A stretch of 37,900 bases of DNA from RBG-16-57-9 sp964529745 (GCA_964529745.1 CAZGZR010000017.1:1-37900); one strand, 5' to 3'; shown: positions 1 through 8,261, counted from the stretch's first letter. Program-made: numbers and translations. The notes: generated by a model from the letters alone, not told the origin.

Positions 1-795
1 CCCTACCAGACGTGGCCCGTCGCGGTGCTCGTCTGCGGCTCGTTAGGCGTGCTACTCTACGTCTGCGTCGTCCGCCCCATAAAGGCGTATGGGACGAGGG
101 AGATCACGTTGACGTTCACGTTCTACATAATGTCGCATCTGATCTCCGTGTCGCTGGCCATCTTCAGCTACTGGCTCCTGGTGAGCAGGGGCGTGCAGTC
201 CTCCGGGTTCATGCTCCGGAGCTACGACTTCAGGGTCAACGGCGTCTCAGGCATCGGCGTCGTGGCGCCCGTCACGGTGCTGCTTCTCGTCGCCGCGCTG
301 AGCGCCTTCCTCTACGTCTCCAAGTTCGGCGTGGCCATGAGGGCGACCGCCGAGGACGAGTTCCTCGCCGCGAGCCTGGGCGTGAACATCCAGCGCGTCC
401 ACGTCGCGTCCTGGTTCCTCTCGGGGGCCCTGGCGGGCCTCGCCGGCGCCATAATCCCCCTCATGACGGGCACCAGCATCAACTACAGCGACACGCTGCT
501 TGTGAACGTCATGGCGGGCAGCGTCCTGGGCGGGCTCGCCAGCATCAACGGCGCCATCGTCGGCGGCGTCGTTGTGGCTCTGGCGAAGAAGAGCCTCACT
601 TATACGCTGATGACGACCCTCGGCACGTGGGTGGGCATGTACGAGGAGATGATCCCCATAGTGCTGCTCTTCACGGTGCTCGCGATAGAGCCCAACGGCA
701 TCACGGCCATCAGGTGGAGGGAGGCATCCCTGCACGGCATCAAGGACTCGCTACGCAGGCTCGGGGAGACCCTCCGCAACCTGTTGACGGGGTGA
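1..795 (+). CDS. ABC transporter permease, LivH type (5' partial)
   Basis: The reading frame is open at the window's left edge and ends at TGA 793-795, so this is the C-terminal part of a longer gene. It is very hydrophobic with several membrane spans. The stretch MRATAEDEFLAASLGVN followed by SGALAGLAGAI (about two fifths of the way in) is the cytoplasmic coupling loop and following helix typical of LivH permeases, which import branched-chain amino acids, amides or related small solutes with a LivM partner, LivF/LivG ATPases and a binding protein. Those partners would lie to the left, outside the window. Substrate cannot be told from the permease. Its place beside an amino-sugar catabolic block hints at uptake of a wall fragment, but the helicase gene lies between them and LivH proteins are not known sugar permeases. 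Confidence 0.88.
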   Translation, partial: PYQTWPVAVLVCGSLGVLLYVCVVRPIKAYGTREITLTFTFYIMSHLISVSLAIFSYWLLVSRGVQSSGFMLRSYDFRVNGVSGIGVVAPVTVLLLVAALSAFLYVSKFGVAMRATAEDEFLAASLGVNIQRVHVASWFLSGALAGLAGAIIPLMTGTSINYSDTLLVNVMAGSVLGGLASINGAIVGGVVVALAKKSLTYTLMTTLGTWVGMYEEMIPIVLLFTVLAIEPNGITAIRWREASLHGIKDSLRRLGETLRNLLTG

Positions 796-832
796 GGCCG
801 TCACCCCGGAGCCACTGCCCTTCATCAGTTCG

Positions 833-840
833 TTTAAATC
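833..840 (+). promoter_or_regulatory. TATA box of the XPD-like helicase
   Basis: TTTAAATC lies about 29 bases before the ATG at 865 and 17 before the ATG at 853. Archaeal transcription usually starts 25-28 bases after the TATA centre, which favours the ATG at 865 with almost no leader. Confidence 0.55.
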
Positions 841-864
841 GAGAAATCGTGTATGTGTACTGCT

Positions 865-2823
865 ATGCCCTTCATCACGTGCCCCCGCTGCGGCAGAGAG
901 CACACCGTGGAGGAGTACGAGGAGGACCGGTTCTGCAGTGCCTGCGGCACTCTTCTCAAGGTGACAGGGGGCAAGGGTGGGGGAGGCGGCGAGGGGTGGA
1001 GGAGGCTGTTCCCATACAAGCCCTACCTGCCGCAGGTCGAGTTCATCGGGGACATCCAGGAGACCGCAGGAAGAGGCGGCGTCCTCGTCGCCGAGGCGTG
1101 TAACGGATTCGGTAAGACCGTGAGCGTCCTCAGCTGCCTCCTCGCGATGGGCAAGAGGATCATCTACGGCACCCGGACCCATGAGCAGGTGCGGCAGGTG
1201 CTCCTGGAGCTGGAGAAGATCAACGAGAAGTCAGGGGAGAGCCATACGGCGGTGAACCTGGCCAGCAGGAGCCACCTCTGCGTGAACCCGGAGTGCAGGG
1301 ACCTGCCGAGGAACGAGGCCCAGGAGCTCTGCAACGCCCTGCGGAAGGACGACGAGTGCCCTTACGCCAGCGACCTTGAAAGGCCGCCCCGGGGCCTGCC
1401 CTGCATCCTGTCGCGGGAGGCGCTGGTGAGGGAGGGGCGCCGCCGGGACGTCTGCCCATACTACCTCGCCCGGCGCATGATGAGGGAGTCCAGGGTGGTG
1501 GTGGCGCCCTACCCGTACATATTCAACCCCATGATCAGGCGCACCATCGGCCTCGACCTGGAGGGCCGGGTGCTTGTTCTGGACGAGGGCCACAACGTGG
1601 ACCAGGTGGGCCAGGAGGTGCTCAGCGACACCCTGACGGAGAGGGGCCTCAGCGCCACCGCCGAGGAACTAAAGCTCATCGGGGAGTCGCCCCGGTTCAT
1701 TGAGCGCCTCGGCCGGCACCTGCTGAAGAGCGACGAGGGCAAGCCCCGCCTAGTCTCTGCGGAGACTCTTCAAAGGGAGCTGGAGCAGGCACTAGGCGTG
1801 GAGATAGACGAGTTCATGGACGGCCACTCTGCATTCGTCGAGCCTATCAGGGCCAAGAAGACTCAGAGCGGGAGCCCGCCCGTCAGCTACCTCAACGGGC
1901 TCCTCGGGTTCTTCGAGCTCCTCCAGACCAGCGTCAAGGAGAAGTACATAGGCGTCTACACGCGGAGCTACTACGGGGCGCCGGTGATAGAGTACAGGTG
2001 CCTGGACCCGAGCCTGGCCGTGGCGCCCCTGGTGGAGGAGGCCAGCGGAGCCATAGTCATGAGCGGCACCCTCACGCCGCTGGACACTTTCAGCGAGATA
2101 ATCGGCCTCGGCGACGCCGCCCAGAGATCGTACCCCAGCATACAGAAGAGCAAGAAGATCAGGATGGTCGTGGAGACGGGGGTGACCACCTCCTACCGTG
2201 AACGCACCGAGGACATGATCGCCCGCATAGGCGACGCCGTTTCACGGGCCGTGGAGTCGGTGGACCAGGGCGTCCTCCTGTTCTTCACCCAGCGGGGCTT
2301 CATGAACAAGTGCTTGGACGTGTGGGCCTCTAGGGGCCACGTGACGGGCCGCGGCGGAAGGCTCTACCTGGGCGGCAAGCAGCTCTATAGGGAGGGCTCC
2401 GACGCCAGGCGCAACAGGGACGCGGTGGCCAGGTACAAGCGGATGGCGGTGGGCGTAGGCGGCGCCGTCCTCTGCTGCGTCTTCAGGGGCAGGAACAGCG
2501 AGGGAAGCAACTTCCCGGGGGACCAGGCCAGGGGCATCGTGCTGGTGGGGGTCCCCTACGCCAACTACGGCGACCCCCTAGTTAAGGCCCAGATAAGGTA
2601 CTACAACGGGTTAAGGCAGGGCCTCGGTAATAGGTGGTACACTATGGACGCGTTTAGGGCTGCCAACCAGAGCCTGGGCCGCGGCATCAGGGGCAGCGAC
2701 GACTGGTGCCGCTACTGGCTGCTGGACAGGCGGTACGCCGAGAACCTGGGCCTCGTTTCCCGTTGGGCTCAGGGAGACGGCGCCGAGGTGCGGCGCGGTG
2801 GAAGCGTACAACAGACGTTTTAA
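865..2823 (+). CDS. XPD/Rad3-family Fe-S DNA helicase with N-terminal zinc ribbon
   Basis: Superfamily 2 DNA helicase of the XPD/DinG group, a 5'-to-3' helicase in characterised members, likely in repair. The N-terminus holds a zinc ribbon (CPRC, then CSAC about 18 residues later). Walker A is NGFGKT. Cysteines in SHLCVNPEC, LCNALRKDDEC and DVCPYYLARR fit the four-cysteine Fe-S domain between motifs I and II. The Walker B box reads LVLDEGHN, so DEGH replaces the usual DEAH. Motif VI is QSLGRGIRGS. About 652 residues is within the family range. The start at 865 is chosen from the TATA box at 833; an in-frame ATG at 853 would add four residues. The gene is monocistronic, and the next gene's promoter overlaps its stop codon. 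Whether it is an XPD orthologue or a DinG-like paralogue is unclear. Confidence 0.9.
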   Translation: MPFITCPRCGREHTVEEYEEDRFCSACGTLLKVTGGKGGGGGEGWRRLFPYKPYLPQVEFIGDIQETAGRGGVLVAEACNGFGKTVSVLSCLLAMGKRIIYGTRTHEQVRQVLLELEKINEKSGESHTAVNLASRSHLCVNPECRDLPRNEAQELCNALRKDDECPYASDLERPPRGLPCILSREALVREGRRRDVCPYYLARRMMRESRVVVAPYPYIFNPMIRRTIGLDLEGRVLVLDEGHNVDQVGQEVLSDTLTERGLSATAEELKLIGESPRFIERLGRHLLKSDEGKPRLVSAETLQRELEQALGVEIDEFMDGHSAFVEPIRAKKTQSGSPPVSYLNGLLGFFELLQTSVKEKYIGVYTRSYYGAPVIEYRCLDPSLAVAPLVEEASGAIVMSGTLTPLDTFSEIIGLGDAAQRSYPSIQKSKKIRMVVETGVTTSYRERTEDMIARIGDAVSRAVESVDQGVLLFFTQRGFMNKCLDVWASRGHVTGRGGRLYLGGKQLYREGSDARRNRDAVARYKRMAVGVGGAVLCCVFRGRNSEGSNFPGDQARGIVLVGVPYANYGDPLVKAQIRYYNGLRQGLGNRWYTMDAFRAANQSLGRGIRGSDDWCRYWLLDRRYAENLGLVSRWAQGDGAEVRRGGSVQQTF

Positions 2824-2824
2824 G
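2818..2824 (+). promoter_or_regulatory. TATA box of the amino-sugar operon
   Basis: TTTTAAG overlaps the helicase stop codon. Its centre is 26 bases before the GTG at 2847, so the first operon gene would be leaderless. This is the only clear promoter seen in front of the five-gene block. Confidence 0.5.
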
Positions 2825-2846
2825 CCGTCGAGACGCCAAAGGATCA

Positions 2847-3836
2847 GTGAAAACCGTGCCAGGGGGACACGTTCTAGGGGTAGACGGCGGAGGCTCGGCG
2901 ACTCGGTGCGTCATAATGACCACGGGGGGCGTTGTGCTCGCCACCGGCAGGGCTGGGCCGTCCAACCCCATCACCGTGGGGCCGGAGAGGGCCCTCGCCA
3001 ACATCCTTGAGGCCATCGACCAGGCGTCTTCCCGCTGCGGCGTCCACGAGTTCCTGGCCAGCAGGCTGGGCGTCGCCGGCACGGACAGGTCCCGGCTAAA
3101 AAAGAGGCTCTTGAACGGATTACACGGCTCCTATGGGGACACCGCGATCATCTCGGACGCGGCTTCAGCCCTCGCCGGCGGAACGGGGTGCAGGCCCGGC
3201 GTGGTCGTGATAGCCGGCACCGGCTCCATAGCCTACGGGGAGAACAGGCTGGGGGAGACGGCGCGGGCGGGGGGCTGGGGCTGGAGGCTGGGAGACGAGG
3301 GCAGCGGCTACACCATCGGCCTCAAGGCCATAATGGCGGCGCTCGGGGCCCACGACGGCAGGGCACCGGAGACCCTGCTCAAACAGAAGATAGTCGGCCA
3401 CCTGGGCCTCGACGGCATCGAGGGCATCGTGGACTGGGTCTACGAGCCGGGCCGTGAGCCTCGGGACATAGCGTACCTCGTGCCCCTGGTGAGGGAGGCC
3501 GAGGCCGCTGGCGACGAGGCGGCGGCGCTGGTGATGGCGGAGGCGGGCTCGGAGCTGGGGCTGGTTGCGAACGCCGTCGTCAGGCGCCTGGGGCTGAGGG
3601 GCGGGTTCCCCGTTTCCCTGAACGGCGGCGTCTTCAAGCAGCCCAGCGGGTACATCATGGCGTTCGAGGAGACGGTGAGGCGGGAGGCCCCCGAGTGCGA
3701 GCTCATCATGCCGCGGCTGCCGCCGCTTCTGGGCTCCGGACTCCTCGCCCTGAAGGCCGCCGGGGTGACGGTGGACGAGGCACTGCTCAGGAGGGTGGAG
3801 ACTAGCTACAGGGGGCTGGGTGAGGCGGATGAGTAG
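2847..3836 (+). CDS. BadF/BadG-family amino-sugar kinase (GlcNAc/MurNAc kinase, MurK-like)
   Basis: ASKHA-fold sugar kinase of the BadF/BadG/BcrA/BcrD family, which includes eukaryotic GlcNAc kinase and clostridial MurK, an enzyme that phosphorylates both MurNAc and GlcNAc at O6. Phosphate-1 loop GVDGGGSATR (11-20), catalytic aspartate in ISDAAS (Asp104), AGTGS (123-127) and GWGWRLGDEGSG (143-154) are all present. The length of 329 residues is normal. The start is GTG 2847, set by the TATA box 26 bases upstream; the frame is open further left but that extension is arginine-rich and lies inside the helicase gene. The 3' end overlaps murQ. In this context it would feed MurNAc-6-P to MurQ and GlcNAc-6-P to NagA. 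Specificity is inferred from neighbours. Confidence 0.88.
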   Translation: MKTVPGGHVLGVDGGGSATRCVIMTTGGVVLATGRAGPSNPITVGPERALANILEAIDQASSRCGVHEFLASRLGVAGTDRSRLKKRLLNGLHGSYGDTAIISDAASALAGGTGCRPGVVVIAGTGSIAYGENRLGETARAGGWGWRLGDEGSGYTIGLKAIMAALGAHDGRAPETLLKQKIVGHLGLDGIEGIVDWVYEPGREPRDIAYLVPLVREAEAAGDEAAALVMAEAGSELGLVANAVVRRLGLRGGFPVSLNGGVFKQPSGYIMAFEETVRREAPECELIMPRLPPLLGSGLLALKAAGVTVDEALLRRVETSYRGLGEADE

Positions 3837-4737
3837 GGTGACTGAGGAGGTGAACCCCAGGTCTCGGGGCATCGACGCCAAGGCCACGGCGGAGGTGCTG
3901 AGGATAATCAACTGTGAGGACGGCCGCGTAGCCGCCGCGGTGGCGGAGAAGCTGGCGGAGGTGGAGCGGGCCGTGGAGCTGGTGGTCTCTTCGCTGAGGG
4001 GTGGCGGCCGCGTGTTCCTGGTGGGGGCCGGCACCAGCGGCCGCCTATGCGTCTTGGAGGCGGCGGAGATACCGCCGACCTACGGGCTGGCTCCGGAGAG
4101 GTTTCAGGCCGTCATCGCGGGGGGCCGCGAGGCTGTGTTCCGGTCCGTGGAGGCAGCCGAGGACGACGCGGAGGCCGCTGGAGCGGAGCTGGCTCGGCTG
4201 GGGCTGAGCGAAGGCGACGTGGTGGTCGGGGTCTCGGCGTCCGGCTCCACTCCTTACGTGCTGGGGGCAGTGAGGTACGCGGGGAGCCTTGGGGCGTCCA
4301 CCGTGGGGGTGGCCAACAACGTGGAGACGCCTCTCTCGGGGCTGGTGGACGTGTATATCGAGGTGGTGGTGGGCCCCGAGGTGGTGGCGGGCTCGACCCG
4401 GATGAAGGCGGGGACGGCCCAGAAGATGGTGCTCAACATGTTGAGCACCGCCGCCATGGTGCGGCTGGGGCTGGTGCACGACGGCTACATGGTGGGGGTT
4501 CAGGTCACCAGCAGGAAGCTCGTGGAGCGAGCCGTGGCGATGCTTACGGAGATTACTGGCGTCGAGGAGGCGATGGCCGAGGGCCTGTTGGAGGTCGCCG
4601 GCGGCGCCGTCCGCGTCGCGGCGCTACTCGCGTTGACCGACATGACGGCAGACGAGGCGAGGGCGTCCCTGGAGGGATGGGTCTCGCTCCGGGATGTGCT
4701 GGAGAGCAGAGGCGTAAGACGTGAAAGGCATTCATAA
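3829..4737 (+). CDS. murQ: N-acetylmuramic acid 6-phosphate etherase
   Basis: Cleaves the D-lactyl ether of MurNAc-6-P, giving GlcNAc-6-P and D-lactate in the cytosol. The SIS-fold phosphosugar site is seen as LVGAGTSGRLCVLEAAEIPP (64-83) and VSASGSTPYVLGAV. Two glutamates, Glu80 in AEIPPT and Glu111 in AEDD, lie 31 residues apart, the same spacing as the catalytic pair Glu83/Glu114 of E. coli MurQ. The signature GPEVVAGSTRMKAGTAQKMV is intact. 302 residues matches the family. ATG 3829 is chosen because a perfect Shine-Dalgarno GGTGA (3819-3823) precedes it by five bases. The start overlaps the kinase stop, which argues for translational coupling. MurQ is a bacterial enzyme family, so its presence in an archaeon is notable. 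Nothing is truncated and no key residue is missing. Confidence 0.96.
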   Translation: MSRVTEEVNPRSRGIDAKATAEVLRIINCEDGRVAAAVAEKLAEVERAVELVVSSLRGGGRVFLVGAGTSGRLCVLEAAEIPPTYGLAPERFQAVIAGGREAVFRSVEAAEDDAEAAGAELARLGLSEGDVVVGVSASGSTPYVLGAVRYAGSLGASTVGVANNVETPLSGLVDVYIEVVVGPEVVAGSTRMKAGTAQKMVLNMLSTAAMVRLGLVHDGYMVGVQVTSRKLVERAVAMLTEITGVEEAMAEGLLEVAGGAVRVAALLALTDMTADEARASLEGWVSLRDVLESRGVRRERHS

Positions 4738-4758
4738 TAGCTCAGCTGGGGGTCTGGC

Positions 4759-5925
4759 TTGGCCGTAGCGACGGGGCTCGACCGGCTGTTAAAAGACCCG
4801 GTGAGTTATCTGGGGTCCCAGTCTGTGGCCCTGGTAACCAACCAGACGGGTGTGACACGTGGCCTGAAGCCCGCGTTAGATGCGTTCCACGAATCACCCG
4901 GGATCAGGCTGGTGGCGGCGTTCGGCCCCGAGCACGGGGTGAGGGGCGACGTGCAGGACGCGTTGGGCGTCGAGTCCAACGTGGACGCGTACACCGGGGT
5001 GCCCGTACACAGCCTCTACGGCGACCACGTGAAGCCCACGCCTGAGGCGCTGGACGGGGTGGACGCCATGGTGTTCGACATCCAGGACTGCGGGGCCAGG
5101 TTCTACACGTACGTGTCAACCCTCACCTACTGCATGGAGGCGGCCGCCGAGAACGGCGTCTCCATGGTGGTGCTGGACAGGCCCAACCCGGTGAACGGGC
5201 TGGCGGTGGAGGGGAACATACTTGAGCCGGGCTACGAGTCGTTCATTGGGCTGCACCCTGTGCCCATACGCCACGGCCTGACCATAGGCGAGCTCGCCCT
5301 GTTCATCAACCGGGGCGTCGGGTGTGACCTCACCGTGGTGGAGATGGCGGGCTGGCGGAGGGGCATGTGGTACGACGAGACGGGGCTGCCGTGGGTGCAG
5401 CCCAGCCCCAACCTGCCCACGCTGGACACGGCGACGGTGTACCCGGGGACATGCTTCTTCGAGGGAGTCAACGCGTCCGAGGGCAGGGGCACCACCAGGC
5501 CCTTCGAGTACCTGGGCGCCCCCTGGGTGGACGGCAGGGCGTGGGCGTCCGCCCTCAACGGCCTCGGCCTCCCCGGCGTCGGGTTCAGGGCCTGCTACTT
5601 CACCCCCGCCTACTGGCGGTACAAGGGTGAGAGGTGCGGCGGCGTCCAGGTGCACGTCACGGACCGCGACTCGTTCAGGCCGGTGGAGACCGGCCTCCAC
5701 ATGTTGCGGACCCTGATTTGCCTCCAACCTGACGGCTTCGCCTTCAACGAGCCCACCTACGAGGAGAGGCGGCACTTCGACCTCCTCGCCGGCACCGACC
5801 GTCTGAGGCACAGCCTCATGGAAGGCGCAACGGTGGATGAGATAGCCGCCTCGTGGGAGCAGGGGCTTACACGTTTCAGGGACGAGTGCGACTCTATCCT
5901 GCTTTACGGGGAGGCCGCGGCTTGA
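4759..5925 (+). CDS. namZ: Exo-beta-N-acetylmuramidase NamZ (GH171, formerly DUF1343)
   Basis: NamZ-type enzymes remove MurNAc from the non-reducing end of peptidoglycan fragments such as MurNAc-GlcNAc. Family marks run in order: VTNQTG near residue 26, FGPEHGVRG (55-63), FDIQDCGARFYTY (106-118), LDRPNPVNG (139-147) and PIRHGLTIGELA (169-180). The length of 388 residues equals a mature family member. The start is TTG 4759, with GGGGGT (4747-4752) as ribosome-binding site; a weak TATA-like TTCATAATA (4731-4739) overlaps the murQ stop. The protein begins directly with the catalytic domain and has no signal peptide, unlike the secreted Bacillus enzyme, so it should act in the cytosol on imported disaccharides. 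It sits between murQ and nagA, with the nagA start overlapping its stop. Confidence 0.93.
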   Translation: MAVATGLDRLLKDPVSYLGSQSVALVTNQTGVTRGLKPALDAFHESPGIRLVAAFGPEHGVRGDVQDALGVESNVDAYTGVPVHSLYGDHVKPTPEALDGVDAMVFDIQDCGARFYTYVSTLTYCMEAAAENGVSMVVLDRPNPVNGLAVEGNILEPGYESFIGLHPVPIRHGLTIGELALFINRGVGCDLTVVEMAGWRRGMWYDETGLPWVQPSPNLPTLDTATVYPGTCFFEGVNASEGRGTTRPFEYLGAPWVDGRAWASALNGLGLPGVGFRACYFTPAYWRYKGERCGGVQVHVTDRDSFRPVETGLHMLRTLICLQPDGFAFNEPTYEERRHFDLLAGTDRLRHSLMEGATVDEIAASWEQGLTRFRDECDSILLYGEAAA

Positions 5926-7076
5926 CTGGGTACACGTTGAGGGGCACCGTGGTGACGCCCTTCGAACTCATATCCCACGGCCAGGTGGAGACCGCCGACG
6001 GCAAGATAACTTACGCGGGTCCACCGAGGCAGCCCCTAGGCGAGGTCAGGGACCATGGCGACCACCTCATATGCCCGGGCCTCATCGACGTACACGTCCA
6101 CGGCGGGGCCGGGCACGACGCCATGGACCGGGACCCCGCCGCCATGGAAGCCGTCTCGAGTCACCTCGCCGCCGGCGGCGTGACGGGGTTCCTGGCGACG
6201 ACGCAGACCGCCCCCCGCGGGGAGCTGCTCGAATCTGTGGAGCGCTTGGCGGCGGCCGCCGAGACAGGGCTCGCCGGGGCCACGTTGTCGGGGCTTCACC
6301 TGGAGGGCCCCTACCTCAGCGAGGAGAAGCGGGGCGCACAGCACGGCGAATACATACGCGCCGCCGACACCGAGGAACTCAAGGCGCTTCACGACGCGGC
6401 GGGCGGCTGGATGAAGATAATGACCCTGGCCCCCGAGACGCCGGGCGCCCTGGACGCGGTGGGCTGGCTGGTGGAGCGCGGCGTGGTGGCGTCGGCCGGA
6501 CACACAGACGCCGACTACGAGACCGCCTTGGAGGCGTTCGGCCGCGGCCTGAGCCACGTGAGCCACCTCTACAACGGCATGAGGGGCCTCCACCACAGGG
6601 AGCCGGGGATACTGGGCGCCGCCCTCACCGACGGGAGGGTCTCGGTGGAGCTCATCGCCGACGGCCTGCACGTCCACCCAGCCGCGCTGCGGCTCGCCGC
6701 CCTCTGCAAGGGGCCGGCCAAGACGGTGCTCGTCTCGGACGGCGTGAAGCCCGCGGGGCTGCCCGACGGCGAATACACCTTACGGGGCAGGAGGGTGACG
6801 CTCCGTGACGGCCTGGCTTGGCTGCCCGGCGGCGTCATCGCGGGCAGCACGATAAGGCTCAACGACGCAGTGAGGGTGATGGTCGAGGAAGCCGGTTTCT
6901 CGGTCTCCGAGGCCGTCCAGATGGCGTCCACCACGCCGGCGCGGGTGCTCAGGCTCGCCCCAAGCAAAGGGAGGCTCACGGAAGGCTCGGACGCCGACAT
7001 AACCGTGATGGACTGGCGCTTCAACATCGAGGAGACCATCGTGGGCGGCGAAACCGTGTACAGGGGCGCAGATTGA
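5922..7076 (+). CDS. nagA: N-acetylglucosamine-6-phosphate deacetylase
   Basis: Amidohydrolase that deacetylates GlcNAc-6-P to GlcN-6-P and acetate, the step after MurQ. Metal and active-site residues are in place: His58 and His60 in DVHVHGGAG, Glu128 in LHLEGPY, His194 in SAGHTD, His215 in SHLYNGM, substrate His250 in ADGLHVHP and catalytic Asp273 in LVSDG. 384 residues is the usual size. The start is TTG 5922, whose TTGA overlaps the namZ stop TGA; GGGGAGG at 5908-5914 supplies a ribosome-binding site at good spacing. A TTG at 5937 is possible but lacks such a site. The 3' end shares one base with anmK. No nagB (GlcN-6-P deaminase) is seen in the window. Confidence 0.95.
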   Translation: MTGYTLRGTVVTPFELISHGQVETADGKITYAGPPRQPLGEVRDHGDHLICPGLIDVHVHGGAGHDAMDRDPAAMEAVSSHLAAGGVTGFLATTQTAPRGELLESVERLAAAAETGLAGATLSGLHLEGPYLSEEKRGAQHGEYIRAADTEELKALHDAAGGWMKIMTLAPETPGALDAVGWLVERGVVASAGHTDADYETALEAFGRGLSHVSHLYNGMRGLHHREPGILGAALTDGRVSVELIADGLHVHPAALRLAALCKGPAKTVLVSDGVKPAGLPDGEYTLRGRRVTLRDGLAWLPGGVIAGSTIRLNDAVRVMVEEAGFSVSEAVQMASTTPARVLRLAPSKGRLTEGSDADITVMDWRFNIEETIVGGETVYRGAD

Positions 7077-8257
7077 TGGGCTATAACCATGTCCAGATGC
7101 TACGCGGGAAGAAGGCGCGCATCATACTTGGCCTCATGTCGGGGACGTCGGCGGACGGCGTCACCGCCGCCGTGGCGGAGATAACCGGCACAGGCACGGA
7201 CACCGGGGTAAGGCTCATCGCATACAGGACCTACCCATATCCACCTGAGGTCCGGGGGAGGCTGTTCACCCTCTTCGGAGACGGCGCGTCGGGGCTAAGC
7301 GAGGCGTCGGAGCTCAACATGCTCATTGGCCACGTCTTCGCGGACGCCGCCGAAGCCATCGTCGGGGAGGCGGGACTCGACGGAGAGGTCGATCTCGTGG
7401 GCAGCCACGGCCAGACTGTCTGGCACCAGCCGGGGCTCAAGGAGGCGGCGGGCTACAGCTACCGCTCCACCATGCAGATAGGTGAGCCGGCGGTCATAGC
7501 CGCCCGCACGAGGCTGCCGGTGGTCGCGGACTTCAGGAAGGCCGACGTGGCGGCCGGCGGCGAGGGGGCTCCCCTGACGCCGTACCTGGACTACGTGCTC
7601 CACCGTTCACCCACAGCGCATAGGGTGCTTCAAAATATAGGCGGCATAGCCAATCTCACCTACCTGCCTGCCGGCGGCGGGCTGGACGACCTGGTGGCGT
7701 TCGACACGGGACCCGGCAACATGGTCATAGACGCCGCGGCGGGGCGCTACGCGGGCCTGAGCCACGACGTAGACGGGGCGTTAGCGAGAGCCGGGAACCC
7801 AGACGAGGCCCTGCTCGACAAGCTTCTCAGTCACCCGTACTATGATAGGAAGCCCCCTAAGAGCACCGGCCGGGAGGAGTTCGGTGAACAGTACGCCGCC
7901 GATGTTTTCCACCAGGCCGAGGAAAATGGGCTGAGCTCCGCGGACACGGTGGCCACGGTCACCGAGCTCACCGTCGAGTCCATAGCCCGGGCGTACGAGC
8001 GCCACCTCCCGGGCCCGGTGGACGAGGTCTACGTCAGCGGCGGCGGCTCACGGAACACCTACCTGTTGGAGCGTCTGCGGCGGAGGCTTGACGCCCCGGT
8101 GCACGACTACTCGCGGCTGGGCTACCCGTCGGAGGCCAAGGAGGCGCTGCTCATGGCGCTGTTGGCCAACGAGCACGTCATGGGTACGCCGTGCAACGTA
8201 CCCGCCGCCACCGGCGCAGCCCGGAGGACGGTGCTGGGCTGCCTGACGCTTCCCTGA
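7076..8257 (+). CDS. anmK: Anhydro-N-acetylmuramic acid kinase
   Basis: AnmK opens the 1,6-anhydro ring of anhydroMurNAc while phosphorylating O6, yielding MurNAc-6-P for MurQ. AnhydroMurNAc arises only from lytic transglycosylase attack on peptidoglycan. Motifs: GLMSGTSADGVT (19-30; most homologues have SLDG), GSHGQTVWHQPG, DFRKADVAAGGEGAPL, NIGGIANLT, FDTGPGNMVIDA and SGGGSRNTYL. The length of 393 residues fits the family. ATG 7076 overlaps the nagA stop as TGATG; an internal ATG at 7097 is an alternative. It is the last gene of the block, and a new promoter follows at once. The domain looks complete and no lesion is seen. Confidence 0.94.
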   Translation: MGYNHVQMLRGKKARIILGLMSGTSADGVTAAVAEITGTGTDTGVRLIAYRTYPYPPEVRGRLFTLFGDGASGLSEASELNMLIGHVFADAAEAIVGEAGLDGEVDLVGSHGQTVWHQPGLKEAAGYSYRSTMQIGEPAVIAARTRLPVVADFRKADVAAGGEGAPLTPYLDYVLHRSPTAHRVLQNIGGIANLTYLPAGGGLDDLVAFDTGPGNMVIDAAAGRYAGLSHDVDGALARAGNPDEALLDKLLSHPYYDRKPPKSTGREEFGEQYAADVFHQAEENGLSSADTVATVTELTVESIARAYERHLPGPVDEVYVSGGGSRNTYLLERLRRRLDAPVHDYSRLGYPSEAKEALLMALLANEHVMGTPCNVPAATGAARRTVLGCLTLP

Positions 8258-8261
8258 AATG

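Noticed and set aside
12..1103. Long open frame on the plus strand, second frame
   Set aside because: Arginine- and histidine-rich with no motif; it is the shadow of the permease and helicase genes in GC-rich DNA.
3165..4034. Long minus-strand open frame opposite the kinase and murQ
   Set aside because: Proline-, arginine- and histidine-rich antisense shadow of two well-supported genes.
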